From: Verrucomicrobiota bacterium
Lineage (GTDB): Bacteria > Verrucomicrobiota > Verrucomicrobiia > Chthoniobacterales > JAFAMB01
Assembly: GCA_019239825.1 (NCBI GenBank)
Contig: JAFAZK010000030.1
Coordinates: 1 to 64,000, forward strand
Direction: 5' to 3'
DNA: 64,000 nt
Shown here: piece by piece, positions 43,149 to 52,289 of the stretch
Position numbering within the stretch: the stretch's first letter is position 1
Layout: every line of letters begins with the position of its first letter
The notes under the pieces: model-generated
Told to the model about the DNA's origin: nothing
The model's database searches: none
Seen by the model: only the letters and a program-made list of their open reading frames with translations
Translations under genes and position numbers: made by a program

Positions 43149-43666
43149 TGCGCAGGTTCACTAAGCTTTCTAAGTCATCGGCAGAAAAGGTCCCGCCTCT
43201 GGTCCTTGCTTTTGATGCGCGCAAGAAGAGCCGGCAATTGGTGAGATTAGATAGCGGCGAAGAAATCGGCATATTGCTGCCACCGGGCACGATCTTACGC
43301 GATGGAGATGTCATCGAAAGCGAGGATGGTTCTCTTTTTAAAATCCAAGCTGCCAAAGAAGAACTCATGTCGGTAACGGCAACGGATGCTTTCCAGCTGT
43401 TGCGCGCCGCTTACCATCTCGGTAACCGGCATGTCGCCATCCAGCTTCAGCCGGATCGGATCCTTTTGCAGTTCGACTCCGTGTTGAAAGAGATGCTGCT
43501 TGGCCTTGGCCTGACCGTCACCATCGTTTCTGAGCAATTTACACCAGAAACAGGCGCTTACGGAGGCGGCCACAAGCACGGGCATGATGAGACGTTCGCC
43601 GAAGACTATGCCGCAGCGCAACGCGTTTTTCGTGAACACCACGGGGAGAGTCACGGTAAGAAGTAA
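43148..43666 (+). CDS. ureE: Urease accessory protein UreE (nickel chaperone)
   Basis: Metallochaperone that delivers nickel to the UreDFG-urease complex. The 172-residue protein has the N-terminal peptide-binding domain (LDSGEEIGILLPPGTILRDG), the metal-binding domain (LLRAAYHLGNRHVAIQLQPD, with the conserved GNRH) and a C-terminal His-rich tail GGGHKHGHDETF and REHHGESHGKK. ATG at 43148 shares one base with the ureC stop, so the two are translationally coupled. Confidence 0.95.
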   Translation: MRRFTKLSKSSAEKVPPLVLAFDARKKSRQLVRLDSGEEIGILLPPGTILRDGDVIESEDGSLFKIQAAKEELMSVTATDAFQLLRAAYHLGNRHVAIQLQPDRILLQFDSVLKEMLLGLGLTVTIVSEQFTPETGAYGGGHKHGHDETFAEDYAAAQRVFREHHGESHGKK

Positions 43667-43770
43667 GCAGTAAGTCAGTGAATCAGTGCTGACATAGATT
43701 GATCGTGAACTGAATACTGACACACACCGATCACTTCACCGCTTCGAGGACGAGGACGACTTTGCAACCC

Positions 43771-44457
43771 ATGAATCCTGACGAACTCTGTCGAGCTATG
43801 CAGCTCGCCTCACCGGCGCTGCCCATCGGTTCGTTCAGTTACTCACAGGGACTGGAAACGGCGATCGATCTCGGCCTGATTCGGGATGAAGAGGACGCCT
43901 TTAGCTGGATCGTGGACGGCCTCACCGAGATCGTCAGCCGCTGTGATGCGCCGATAGTCGCCTTTATCCATCGAGCCTGTCGCTCGCAGCCGTCCGCCGA
44001 TTCGCTGTCGGAGATTACTCATTGGAACTCCTGGTTTCTTGCGAGCCGCGAATCCATGGAATTGCGACGGGAGACCGAGCAAATGGGTTGGTCGTTGTTA
44101 CAGCTCGCGCACGCTTTGAACTGGATTACGCCTGCGGCTGGAACGAGCGACCTCGAGCCGGTCGCGTTTCCCACTGCATTCGGACTGTCGGCAAGCGGTC
44201 TTGCTCTTTCGGAGACGACAACCTTAACGGCATTTTGTTTTAGTTGGCTGGAAGCCCAGGTCGCCGCCGCTATGAAGCTGGTTCCGCTCGGTCAAACGGC
44301 AGGTCATCGAATATTAAATCGGTGCCGGACAAATGTTCCCATGATCGTTCGCGCGGCTGCTAACACAACGCCAGAAGAGATCTCTTCTTGGGCACCTCTG
44401 CTCGGTATTTTTTCCGCCCGGCATGAAAGCCAATACTCCCGTCTGTTTCGTTCGTAA
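43771..44457 (+). CDS. ureF: Urease accessory protein UreF
   Basis: Helical accessory protein that gates GTP hydrolysis by UreG during nickel insertion. From ATG at 43771, 228 residues: QLASPALPIGSFSYSQGLET is the family signature, with the later FPTAFGLSASGLALSETTT and AAAMKLVPLGQTAGHRIL. A TTG nine bases earlier is possible. The 104-base gap after ureE contains the GACGA-type repeat at 43745-43760. ureG starts three bases after the stop. Confidence 0.95.
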   Translation: MNPDELCRAMQLASPALPIGSFSYSQGLETAIDLGLIRDEEDAFSWIVDGLTEIVSRCDAPIVAFIHRACRSQPSADSLSEITHWNSWFLASRESMELRRETEQMGWSLLQLAHALNWITPAAGTSDLEPVAFPTAFGLSASGLALSETTTLTAFCFSWLEAQVAAAMKLVPLGQTAGHRILNRCRTNVPMIVRAAANTTPEEISSWAPLLGIFSARHESQYSRLFRS

Positions 44458-44460
44458 CCT

Positions 44461-45081
44461 ATGGCCCGTACCAAAAGCATTCCTCCATTGAGAGTCGGTG
44501 TGGGTGGTCCGGTTGGGACCGGCAAAACCACTCTGGTCGAGATGTTGTGCAAGCGGATGCGTGACCGGTACGATCTCGTGGTTATTACGAATGATATCTA
44601 CACAAAGGAGGATCAGCGTCTCTTGACGGTCGCCGGTGCTTTACCGGCAGAAAGGATCATGGGGGTTGAAACCGGTGGTTGCCCGCACACTGCGATCCGC
44701 GAAGATGCATCGATCAATCTGGAAGCGATCGATCAGATGCTGAAACGGTTCCCCGACGCCGATATCGTCTTTATCGAGTCCGGGGGCGACAATCTGGCGG
44801 CAACCTTTAGCCCTGAATTATCCGATCTGACTCTCTACGTGATCGATGTGGCCGGCGGCGAAAAGATTCCCCGAAAAGGTGGGCCGGGGATCACGCGTTC
44901 GGACCTACTCGTGATCAATAAAACCGATCTAGCTCCGCATGTGGGAGCATCATTGGAACTCATGGCCGCCGATACTCGGAAGATGCGAGGCGATCGGCCT
45001 TTCGTGATGACAGACCTCAAGACCGAGACCGGGCTGGGCGAGGTGGTGCGGTTTATTGAGGAACGAGGGCTGCTGGGGTAA
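44461..45081 (+). CDS. ureG: Urease accessory protein UreG (GTPase)
   Basis: SIMIBI-class GTPase that powers nickel insertion into urease. 206 residues with P-loop GPVGTGKTT (16-24), the metal-binding Cys-Pro-His in [17 protein letters not shown], Walker B-like [16 protein letters not shown], and base-recognition motif [12 protein letters not shown]. Last gene of the urtA-ureDABCEFG series. Followed by a palindromic element that may end the transcript. Confidence 0.97.
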   Translation: MARTKSIPPLRVGVGGPVGTGKTTLVEMLCKRMRDRYDLVVITNDIYTKEDQRLLTVAGALPAERIMGVETGGCPHTAIREDASINLEAIDQMLKRFPDADIVFIESGGDNLAATFSPELSDLTLYVIDVAGGEKIPRKGGPGITRSDLLVINKTDLAPHVGASLELMAADTRKMRGDRPFVMTDLKTETGLGEVVRFIEERGLLG

Positions 45082-45090
45082 TCGGCGTTT

Positions 45091-45346
45091 GCGAATGCCA
45101 CGAAGTGGCGAAACAGAACAGCCCAGGGCTTCAGCCCTGGGTTTGGTGATGGTGTGGGTGCGCCCTGAAAGGGCGTCCGAGCGAGAATCGCCTTTGCCAA
45201 TTGGTTCTGGCAATCCAGAATTTAAAGGTCGACCTAGCGCGTCCGGCCCGAATCACTCGGTCGCCCTTTCAGGGCGATCTTTTTTGGGGAGCTAACCCAG
45301 GGCTGAAGCCATGGGCCGTTCTGTGTAGCCACTTCGCGTCATTCGC
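45091..45346. repeat. Multi-hairpin palindromic element after ureG
   Basis: Outer imperfect arms (GCCACGAAGTGGCGAAACAG near 45097; inverse near 45320-45340). Inside: the hairpin CCCAGGGCTTCAGCCCTGGG at 45123-45142, whose sequence returns as ACCCAGGGCTGAAGCC near 45294, and CGCCCTGAAAGGGCG at 45161-45175 with its inverse CGCCCTTTCAGGGCG at 45262-45276 followed by a T-run (ATCTTTTTTGGGG). The last part could work as a terminator for the urease operon. Confidence 0.78.
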
Positions 45347-45414
45347 CCATTCGCCGTGTCGCGCCCCCTCGTTGCTTGCGCCAACCGCAGTTTGCTTGTT
45401 TGGTGGTGGTTCTT

Positions 45415-46797
45415 ATGCCCGGGTCACGGAAGCTCTTCCAAACAGAATTGGGAGCTACACTCTCGTTGGCGATCCCAATGATGGTCGGGCAACTCGGCCA
45501 GATGTTGATGGGTATCACAGACACTCTGGTCCTCGGACGGGTGGGTGTGGTCCCGCTGGCCGCTATTGGTTTTTCTAATACGCTGCTGGGAACGTTATAC
45601 GTAGGCGGTATCGGTATTTTGGCAGCGGTCGGAATCTTCGCGGCTCAAGCACATGGAGCAAAGCTGGAAAGTGCTAAAATCGAAGTGTTTCGATCGGCTT
45701 TCTGGCTGTCACTCTTCGTTGGAACCGCGACGGCCACCATCGTGATGGCTCTCATACCCGTGCTGAGCATTTTCGATGAACCGATTCCAGTCGAAATCGC
45801 CGCGCGACCCTATCTGGCGATTGTCGGTCTATCGTTGATTCCCGCACTTGGATCAATGAGCGTTAAGACCTACTGCGAGGCACTGGGAAAACCGGTGATC
45901 CCAACAGTGATCCTCTACGCGGGAGTGATCTTAAATGTCGCCTTGAATTTGCCATTGGTATTCGGCTGGTTTGGACTGCCGGCGCTCGGACTGGTTGGAT
46001 CGGCAATCGCCACGCTCTGCGCCCGCATTTTCGTGCTGATCGGTATTACCGCATATGCGCTGTCGTTGACTCGACTACCGTGGCAGGCGTTAACGATTTC
46101 AGGTGTGAGCTGGGAGAAGATGGGCAGCTTATTGAAAGTTGGCGTACCCATCTGTTGCCAATACGTCGCGGAAGCCGGCGCTTTCAATTTCAGTGCCATC
46201 ATGATGGGATGGATGGGGACCATTCCCTTGGCCGCGCATCAGATCGTGGTGACCTGCGCCGCGACGACATTCATGTTTCCCCTAGGTATCTCTATTGCCG
46301 CCGGCGTCCGTCTTGGTCATGCAGTCGGCTCACAAGCGTATTCGGCCTTACGCAGGATTTCTCTCGGGGCGATCATGGTTTCGGTACTGATCCAACTGGG
46401 GTTTGCCGCGATTTATTTAACACTCGGCCACCAGGTTGCTCTCTTGTTCACGAGTCAGACAGAGGTAGTGGAACTCGCCGGCCGTTTGATGATCATCACC
46501 GGCATCTTCCAAATCGCCGATGGTATACAAGTGACGTCAGCCGGCTGCTTAAGAGGTTTGGCTGATATCCGGCTCCCGATGCTCATCGGCATCTTCTGTT
46601 ATTGGGCGGCAGCGATTCCCACAGGATTTATTTTCGCATTCAAATTGCACACTGGACCAACCGGGATCTGGGTCGGGCTTGCTCTTGGCTTGTTCGTAGC
46701 GGCGCTCCTACTAACCTGGCGTCTCCAAGCGATGACCAGTCCCGGCCGGCAAGGTACGTTTGTGTTTGGGAAAACGGAGAACCTCAAGGCGTCGTAG
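45415..46797 (+). CDS. MATE-family multidrug/sodium efflux protein
   Basis: Polytopic exporter of the MATE (NorM-like) family. From ATG at 45415, 460 residues and about twelve hydrophobic helices in two similar halves; the first half opens with LGATLSLAIPMMVGQLGQML and GITDTLVLGRVGVVPLAAIG, the second with GVPICCQYVAEAGAFNFSAI and GWMGTIPLAAHQIVVTCAAT. Both are standard MATE repeats. An upstream extension of the frame reaches into repeat DNA and is rejected. Substrate unknown; monocistronic. Confidence 0.93.
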   Translation: MPGSRKLFQTELGATLSLAIPMMVGQLGQMLMGITDTLVLGRVGVVPLAAIGFSNTLLGTLYVGGIGILAAVGIFAAQAHGAKLESAKIEVFRSAFWLSLFVGTATATIVMALIPVLSIFDEPIPVEIAARPYLAIVGLSLIPALGSMSVKTYCEALGKPVIPTVILYAGVILNVALNLPLVFGWFGLPALGLVGSAIATLCARIFVLIGITAYALSLTRLPWQALTISGVSWEKMGSLLKVGVPICCQYVAEAGAFNFSAIMMGWMGTIPLAAHQIVVTCAATTFMFPLGISIAAGVRLGHAVGSQAYSALRRISLGAIMVSVLIQLGFAAIYLTLGHQVALLFTSQTEVVELAGRLMIITGIFQIADGIQVTSAGCLRGLADIRLPMLIGIFCYWAAAIPTGFIFAFKLHTGPTGIWVGLALGLFVAALLLTWRLQAMTSPGRQGTFVFGKTENLKAS

Positions 46798-46821
46798 GCG
46801 AAACGACGAACGGGTGTGTCG

Positions 46822-46882
46822 GTAGGGCGAAAAACTCGGTGATCCGACAAGCCGCATCACACGCGCCGAGTTTTTCGCCCTT
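46822..46882. repeat. Inverted repeat GGGCGAAAAACTCGG
   Basis: GGGCGAAAAACTCGGTG at 46826-46842 and CGCCGAGTTTTTCGCCC at 46864-46880 form a 15-bp or longer stem. The right half (CGCGCCGAGTTTTTCGCCC) also occurs near 19815-19833. Lies after the MATE gene and may serve as terminator or be a short repeat. Confidence 0.6.
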
Positions 46883-46931
46883 CCACCGCGCCGTCTCGCC
46901 CATTCGCCGTTTGCTGCTAAGGTTGGTCAGC

Positions 46932-47450
46932 ATGCGAAAGCTTTCCGCTCTCATCTTGGGTGCTGTTTTGGCCTTACTCTCGGCTGCGGCGCTCAAAGCC
47001 CAGACGTTGAAATTCGGTGAGGAGAGCTTCTCTCTTTCCTCTAAAGATGCCGACGCTCAAAAAATAGAAAACGATTTCGTCCTGCCCGGGCAAACGGAAA
47101 CGAACTGGACGCAAAAAGTGGTCATAAGTCGGTTTCCGAGCGCGAATGACGTTAACGTTTTCGCGAATAATCTTTGTCTTACGATCAATAATCAGAGACC
47201 CGGAACCGGCGCCTCGGTAACGAAAGTTGGAGCAGACTGTTATGTCGCTTACTCGACTGCGTCGGCACTGGGAGGACAGCTCAATATGGTCCACCGTATT
47301 CTAGTTGATCCGCAAGGCGGGGTCAGGATGTACGTATTTGTGCAACGCCCTTCAGCCTCGAAATCGGCCAGCGATCAAGCAACGATTAGCCGCGATGATA
47401 GTATCCATGCGCTAGCCAGGCTCTCACCTTTGATTCGTCTTGCCCAATAA
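46932..47450 (+). CDS. Secreted protein of unknown function
   Basis: From ATG at 46932, 172 residues with a signal peptide (MRKLSALILGAVLALLSAAA, cleaved near LKAQ). The mature part reads KFGEESFSLSSKDADAQKIE and VLPGQTETNWTQKVVISRFP, and holds two cysteines (NNLCLTIN, GADCYVAY) that could pair. No recognised domain. hemL starts 12 bases after its stop, so they may be co-transcribed. Confidence 0.65.
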   Translation: MRKLSALILGAVLALLSAAALKAQTLKFGEESFSLSSKDADAQKIENDFVLPGQTETNWTQKVVISRFPSANDVNVFANNLCLTINNQRPGTGASVTKVGADCYVAYSTASALGGQLNMVHRILVDPQGGVRMYVFVQRPSASKSASDQATISRDDSIHALARLSPLIRLAQ

Positions 47451-47462
47451 TTGATCTATCCT

Positions 47463-48740
47463 ATGACTCAAGAGACTAGCGAATCTTTGTTCTCGGAAGC
47501 GCGCCGGTATATCCCGGGCGGCGTTAATTCTCCGGTCCGAGCATTTCGGAACGTTGGCGGTGAACCGTTCTTTGTCACCAAGGCCAAAGGTTCACACCTG
47601 TGGGATGTGGATGGTCGCGAATACATTGACTTTGTTGGGACCTGGGGACCCGCGATTCTCGGGCACGCGCCGGAGATTGTGGTGGAAGCGGTCCAGAAGG
47701 CTGCAGCTAACGGGCTCAGTTTTGGCATTCCGAATCCATTCGAAGTCGAGATGGCCAAGCTCATCTGTAGCTGGGTGCCATCGGTTGAGAAAGTGCGCTT
47801 GGTTAATAGTGGCACCGAAGCAACCATGTCGTGTATCCGCCTGGCTCGTGGACACACCAGCCGAGATTTGATCGTAAAATTTGAGGGATGCTATCACGGC
47901 CATGTCGATTCGCTTTTGGTAAAAGCCGGCAGCGGAGCTTTGACGCACGGCTCACCGGACAGCGCCGGCGTCCCTGCGGAATTAGCGGCGCTGACTATCA
48001 CGCTGCCATTCAATGACCCGGAAAAACTCGCTGCCGTCTTTGCGGCCCAAGGCGATAGAATTGCTGCAGTCATCGTCGAACCAATACCTGCTAACGCTGG
48101 CATTTATTTACCGCTTCCCGGTTTTCTGGAACAGCTACGCCAACTCTGTTGCTCCCACGGTACGCTCTTGATCTTTGACGAAGTCATGACGGGGTTTCGG
48201 TTGGCAAAAGGCGGTTACCAGGAACTGGCTGGAATTCGCCCCGACTTGACTGCACTCGGCAAGGTAATCGGAGGTGGACTTCCGGTCGGTGCCTTTGGCG
48301 GGCGCGCCGAGATCATGGACAAGTTGTCCCCGGATGGACCCGTATATCAGGCCGGCACATTGTCGGGTAACCCGTTGGCCATGGCCGCGGGTCTAGCCCA
48401 ACTTCGGGAGCTCGAACGCACCAACGGTTTCGACCAGCTAGAGAAATTGGGGAGTGAAATGGAAGCTGCCGTCAAACAAACCTTAACTGAGACTGGAAGA
48501 AATTACGCATTTCATCGCATTGGTTCCATGTTCTGTCTCTACTTCTGCGAGCCCCCGATTCACAATCTGGCCGATGCGCGGCGTTCCGACCTGGCGGCGT
48601 TTAGGTCCTTCTTTCATCACTGTCTAAGTTCCGGCGTCTATTTTGCCCCGTCTCAGTTCGAGGCCGGATTCCTTTGTCTGGCTCACACCAGTTCAGATCT
48701 GGAGAGGACGGTCGAGGTGGTACGAGCTGGGCTCAAGTGA
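47463..48740 (+). CDS. hemL: Glutamate-1-semialdehyde 2,1-aminomutase
   Basis: PLP enzyme that makes 5-aminolevulinate in the C5 pathway of tetrapyrrole synthesis. From ATG at 47463, 425 residues: ARRYIPGGVNSPVRAFRNVG, VNSGTEATMSCIRLARGHT, IFDEVMTGFRLAKGGYQ and the PLP lysine in TALGKVIGGGLPVGAFGGR. All are canonical. A TTG at 47451 would add four residues. Implies haem or cobalamin synthesis through glutamyl-tRNA. Confidence 0.97.
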   Translation: MTQETSESLFSEARRYIPGGVNSPVRAFRNVGGEPFFVTKAKGSHLWDVDGREYIDFVGTWGPAILGHAPEIVVEAVQKAAANGLSFGIPNPFEVEMAKLICSWVPSVEKVRLVNSGTEATMSCIRLARGHTSRDLIVKFEGCYHGHVDSLLVKAGSGALTHGSPDSAGVPAELAALTITLPFNDPEKLAAVFAAQGDRIAAVIVEPIPANAGIYLPLPGFLEQLRQLCCSHGTLLIFDEVMTGFRLAKGGYQELAGIRPDLTALGKVIGGGLPVGAFGGRAEIMDKLSPDGPVYQAGTLSGNPLAMAAGLAQLRELERTNGFDQLEKLGSEMEAAVKQTLTETGRNYAFHRIGSMFCLYFCEPPIHNLADARRSDLAAFRSFFHHCLSSGVYFAPSQFEAGFLCLAHTSSDLERTVEVVRAGLK

Positions 48741-48768
48741 GGAGCTAGGAGCTAGAATCTAAGAGACT

Positions 48769-49054
48769 TTGGTAGGGCGAGGCTCCCGAATGGCCCAAGG
48801 CTTTTAGCGAAGCTGCTGGCGTTGATGAATCCGAAATCGCGCTAGGCCAAAAAGGCGTGCCGAGCCGCGGGTCTGCCGTGTCGCAATGATCTTGGTTTCT
48901 TAAAAGTGATGCTGCATTGCCAATCACCGCGCCTCACCATGTACACGATATGCCGCGGCTCGGCGAGCGCATTGGCGTAGCAAAATTCCGGGTTTTAAGC
49001 TTGCCGGCGGCTTCGTCAAAATTAAAGCGCCATTCGGGAGCCTCGCCCTACCAA
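48769..49054. repeat. MITE-like element, family P2 copy B
   Basis: Terminal inverted repeats of 25 bp, perfect (TTGGTAGGGCGAGGCTCCC extended by six bases at 48769-48793; complement at 49030-49054). Inside lies the paired core TGCCGAGCCGCGG (48858-48870) and CCGCGGCTCGGC (48952-48963). Best-preserved of the three copies. The right end lies two bases before the start of the next gene. Confidence 0.9.
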
Positions 49055-49056
49055 GG

Positions 49057-50724
49057 TTGACGGCATCACGCCCCTCTCCATGTTGCCGCATTACCAGTCC
49101 ACGCCCTTCTTTTCATAAGCTCGACTTTGCCGCCCTGCTTCTGGTGCTAGCAGCGGTCCTCTGGGGGATCAAACAACGCGGCGGTTTGCCGGCTGTCCCG
49201 CTCCTCACACCGGATTCTTGGGGTTACCTGCATCCGGCGCTCTCTTGGCTAGGCGGCGCTGGGTTTCAGCAAACCGACGGACGGGCTTGGTTTTATCCGG
49301 CTATTGTCGCCCTAATATTGAAGGGCGGCGGCGATTTCTCGTGGATTGTTCGGGTCCAACAAATCCTGGGTTTGGCCAGCGCGCCGCTTCTCTGGTTCGG
49401 TCTACGGATCTGGTTATCGCTCTTCCCAAAGAGAACGCCGCTATGCCACGGCGTCGCTGTTTTCCTGGGAGCACTAACCGCCGCGATTTATTTATTGAAC
49501 ACCACACAGGTCCGCTTCGAAATGACTATCCAACCGGAAGGTGCGTTGGCGTTCTTCGTTCTGACCTATCTCTTTCTTGCGCTTGCTTACATCAGGATGC
49601 GTTGGGTTTCCCACAAGGACTGGCCCGCGATCGTTTTCGGCGCCGCCACCGTGCTCAGTTCCTATTGCGTTCTGCTTTTGAAACCAAGTTGGGGATTCGC
49701 GCTGGTCCCTAGTTTCCTTTTGCTTGTCGCGGGGATTTTTGGCGCTGGCTCGCGGTTGTTGCGCTGGATACCCGCCTTCGCCGCGGTCGTGATGACGGGT
49801 GCTCTCTTCACTTGTCCACATCTGCTCGGCTTTCGGCCGGACGCGGGTTCACGGACCTTCCTGCCTTTCACCCTGGTCTCGATACACGCCGCCCAGATTC
49901 TCCAAAACGCTGAAAAGCAACATTTGATCACTGAGGCCGATACGCCTTCGCCTGACCAGGAAGACCGGTTCTATCAAGAATTGAAGCAAGCCTGGATCGA
50001 GGCTCGGAAAGTCCCGCTTGGCTGTCCGACGCTCGGTTTTGCTCCTGACTACATCATGTATACGAAGGATTTTTTCAGAGGATTCGCCGCCGAGCAAAAG
50101 CTGACCGACTCCGAGTTGATCAGCCTTTGTTACACAACCTATTTCAAGACTTGGCTGGGTTCACCTGGAGCGATGCTGGCCAAGCTCGGCAAAGAAATGG
50201 GCGTCTTTCTATCTGCACCGAGCCGCGACTTCGCGGCGCATTCCGTGAGCAGAAAGCGAGCGTTGGATATTTCCGCCCGCTTCAGTCCTGCGCCCCAGGA
50301 GTTGCTGACGGCGGCTGAAGCAAAAGACTATCTACGCAATCAACCCATCTATCTGGCCTACCTCGCCAACCTGGCGAAAGTGTATCAAGAAGGTTGGAAG
50401 ATCGATTGTGTTAATTGGTTGCGTTACGTCGCGATTGTCCTGGCCAAACTCGCCTCGATCATCCAGGTCGCATTTTTTGTCTCTCTCATTCCGATTTTCT
50501 TCACCGGAAGGCTCTCTGATCTCCGTTTGCCGGCACTAGCGGCAATCATGGTCAGCACGGCAGTCTATGGAAACATGTTGACCGTTGGGGTTGTCCACAC
50601 CCTCGACCTGGACCGATATCGCACCGGCTATATGCCGGCGCTCCTCCTCACTCTGGTGATGATGACGACGGTTCTCTTCGCAGCCGCGGAGCGATGGAGG
50701 CGCATCTCGCGAGACCTAACATAG
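49057..50724 (+). CDS. Polytopic membrane protein, glycosyltransferase-like
   Basis: A 555-residue protein with about ten hydrophobic helices (FAALLLVLAAVLWGIKQRGG, HGVAVFLGALTAAIYLL, FVLTYLFLALAYI, LPALAAIMVSTAVYGN, MPALLLTLVMMTTVLFAA). An aromatic, Asp-containing first loop (TPDSWGYLHPALSWLGGAGF) recalls GT-C type glycosyltransferases, whose first loop carries a catalytic acid, but no family signature is certain. A large loop (about 280-430) is soluble. The only start is TTG at 49057, directly beside the P2 element. Function is unassigned. Confidence 0.6.
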   Translation: MTASRPSPCCRITSPRPSFHKLDFAALLLVLAAVLWGIKQRGGLPAVPLLTPDSWGYLHPALSWLGGAGFQQTDGRAWFYPAIVALILKGGGDFSWIVRVQQILGLASAPLLWFGLRIWLSLFPKRTPLCHGVAVFLGALTAAIYLLNTTQVRFEMTIQPEGALAFFVLTYLFLALAYIRMRWVSHKDWPAIVFGAATVLSSYCVLLLKPSWGFALVPSFLLLVAGIFGAGSRLLRWIPAFAAVVMTGALFTCPHLLGFRPDAGSRTFLPFTLVSIHAAQILQNAEKQHLITEADTPSPDQEDRFYQELKQAWIEARKVPLGCPTLGFAPDYIMYTKDFFRGFAAEQKLTDSELISLCYTTYFKTWLGSPGAMLAKLGKEMGVFLSAPSRDFAAHSVSRKRALDISARFSPAPQELLTAAEAKDYLRNQPIYLAYLANLAKVYQEGWKIDCVNWLRYVAIVLAKLASIIQVAFFVSLIPIFFTGRLSDLRLPALAAIMVSTAVYGNMLTVGVVHTLDLDRYRTGYMPALLLTLVMMTTVLFAAAERWRRISRDLT

Positions 50725-50775
50725 CGAAGCTCAAAGGAGTGATGGGGGAAACAATGGAGTATTGGGATGATGTCG

Positions 50776-52116
50776 CTATTCGACATTGGCGGCGGTTTCG
50801 AGAGCGATCGCTGCGCACGTGAGTGTAGGATTGACCGCGATCGGAAAAGGAATCAAAGAGGCTCCGGCGAGAAAGAGATTGTGAAAGCCGTGCACCCTGC
50901 CTTTGGTATCGGCTACCGACGATGAAGGATCCTCTCCCATACGACATGTGCCCATCGGGTGTGACATGCCCGGCGGTACGAAGAAGGGAGCACATTGGTC
51001 GCGGAAGTGACCGAGTAGTTTTACCAGTTCATGCTGGTCCTCAACCATTCTTCTCAGCAGATCCTCATCGTTCTTCGTCAGCGTTACCTCGAATCGTGGT
51101 TCTGATGAATCGAGGATCATGCGGTTTTCTCGCCGCACTTCGACCGGCGCAAAGAACTGAAGCTCGATCATTCGGTTTTCATGGACCCCTTCCGGAGACC
51201 GGATCGGAAAGAAATCGCGTAAAATCATTGCATGCCAAGGATGTGAGGCGGATGGGGGCAAATAGAGTCTAGGAGGTGGATCGGCAATCTGCTCTGGGGC
51301 GCTAAGCTCTTGGTCGAGCACAATCTGCGACATCGAAAGCGGGTGGAAATGGAGGTACTGCCCGAGTGCGGGAGGTCGAATACCTGAGTTGTAGAGCAAC
51401 TTAGGTGTAGCAAATACCCCTCCAGCGATCACATAGTTGTTAGCGTGATACTTCCGCTGAGTGCCATTGGCGTCTTCCGCAACCAGCCCCTGAATGCGGG
51501 ACCCTGAATGTTCGAACCGGACAACCCTGGTCCTCTCTTGTACCGTCACTTTCGATGCGCACGCTTTCGAATCGAGGATGTCTCTGGTCGCAGTAAAACT
51601 CAGGGTGCCATCCTGAAGGCGCTCTGCCGCCAGCGGTAGCTTTGTCACCTGGCGCTGAGGTATGTGCTTCTTGAGCCAGGACTCAACGCGCGCCTGTCTG
51701 ATTGAATGATCGAATAGGCTGGAATGAACGCGCAGAAGCTTCTCCGCTTCAAGCAGGCGCAGCTCCCAGTCCCGCTGGTCGAGGAAATCGAGTTGCTCCA
51801 GATAAGCTGTTGGCCGGGGACAATTATTCGTCCAAATCAGACTCTGACCGCCTACTGCTTCGCTCTGGTTGGCGCCGGGTAATCCAGAGGGAGGTACCTT
51901 GTCATTGAAAAACTGACACCAGCGCCCGATTTCTTCAAAGAATCGGTCCGGATGTTGTTGATACAAGAGCTGGTTCCGCAGATGCGTCCCCGGGGGCGCC
52001 GATATAGCGCCGCCACTCTCCAAGATCAGGACACTTTTTTGGCGCGTCGCCAGTGCTCGCGCAAGAACCGCCCCTATGGGCCCGCTCCCAACTATAATGG
52101 CATCCGTTTCAGACAT
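50776..52116 (-). CDS. GMC-family FAD-dependent oxidoreductase
   Basis: Flavoenzyme of the glucose-methanol-choline family. 446 residues with the FAD-binding loop IIVGSGPIGAVLARALA (7-23), the ILESGG acidic strand end, AVGGQSLIW in place of the usual GG(S/T)xxxN stretch, and the C-terminal active-site region SHPMGTCRMGEDPSSSVADT with NPTLTCAAIALETAANVE. The His of SHPMG and the Asn of NPTLT match catalytic positions. Short for the family. No cytochrome c or gluconate-dehydrogenase partner is adjacent; the substrate is unknown. Confidence 0.87.
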   Translation of the reverse strand: MSETDAIIVGSGPIGAVLARALATRQKSVLILESGGAISAPPGTHLRNQLLYQQHPDRFFEEIGRWCQFFNDKVPPSGLPGANQSEAVGGQSLIWTNNCPRPTAYLEQLDFLDQRDWELRLLEAEKLLRVHSSLFDHSIRQARVESWLKKHIPQRQVTKLPLAAERLQDGTLSFTATRDILDSKACASKVTVQERTRVVRFEHSGSRIQGLVAEDANGTQRKYHANNYVIAGGVFATPKLLYNSGIRPPALGQYLHFHPLSMSQIVLDQELSAPEQIADPPPRLYLPPSASHPWHAMILRDFFPIRSPEGVHENRMIELQFFAPVEVRRENRMILDSSEPRFEVTLTKNDEDLLRRMVEDQHELVKLLGHFRDQCAPFFVPPGMSHPMGTCRMGEDPSSSVADTKGRVHGFHNLFLAGASLIPFPIAVNPTLTCAAIALETAANVE

Positions 52117-52289
52117 ACGATCAGGCAGGTCCTAGCATCCGCCAGCCGTATTCAGCTCGTCGGTTCTTGTCTGAACTGCCGCAAGAGCTATCCGAGCAGT
52201 GGCCCGGATCTGAGCCCGGAATTAGACCAAACAGAAACCTTGGCGAAGGCGGATTCCATTCGAACTACTTCGGAACACGCATCCCGTCC

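Noticed and set aside
39234-45081. The urease and urea-transport genes as an undescribed system.
   Set aside because: All catalytic residues and accessory genes are canonical; only their arrangement and the repeats between them are unusual.
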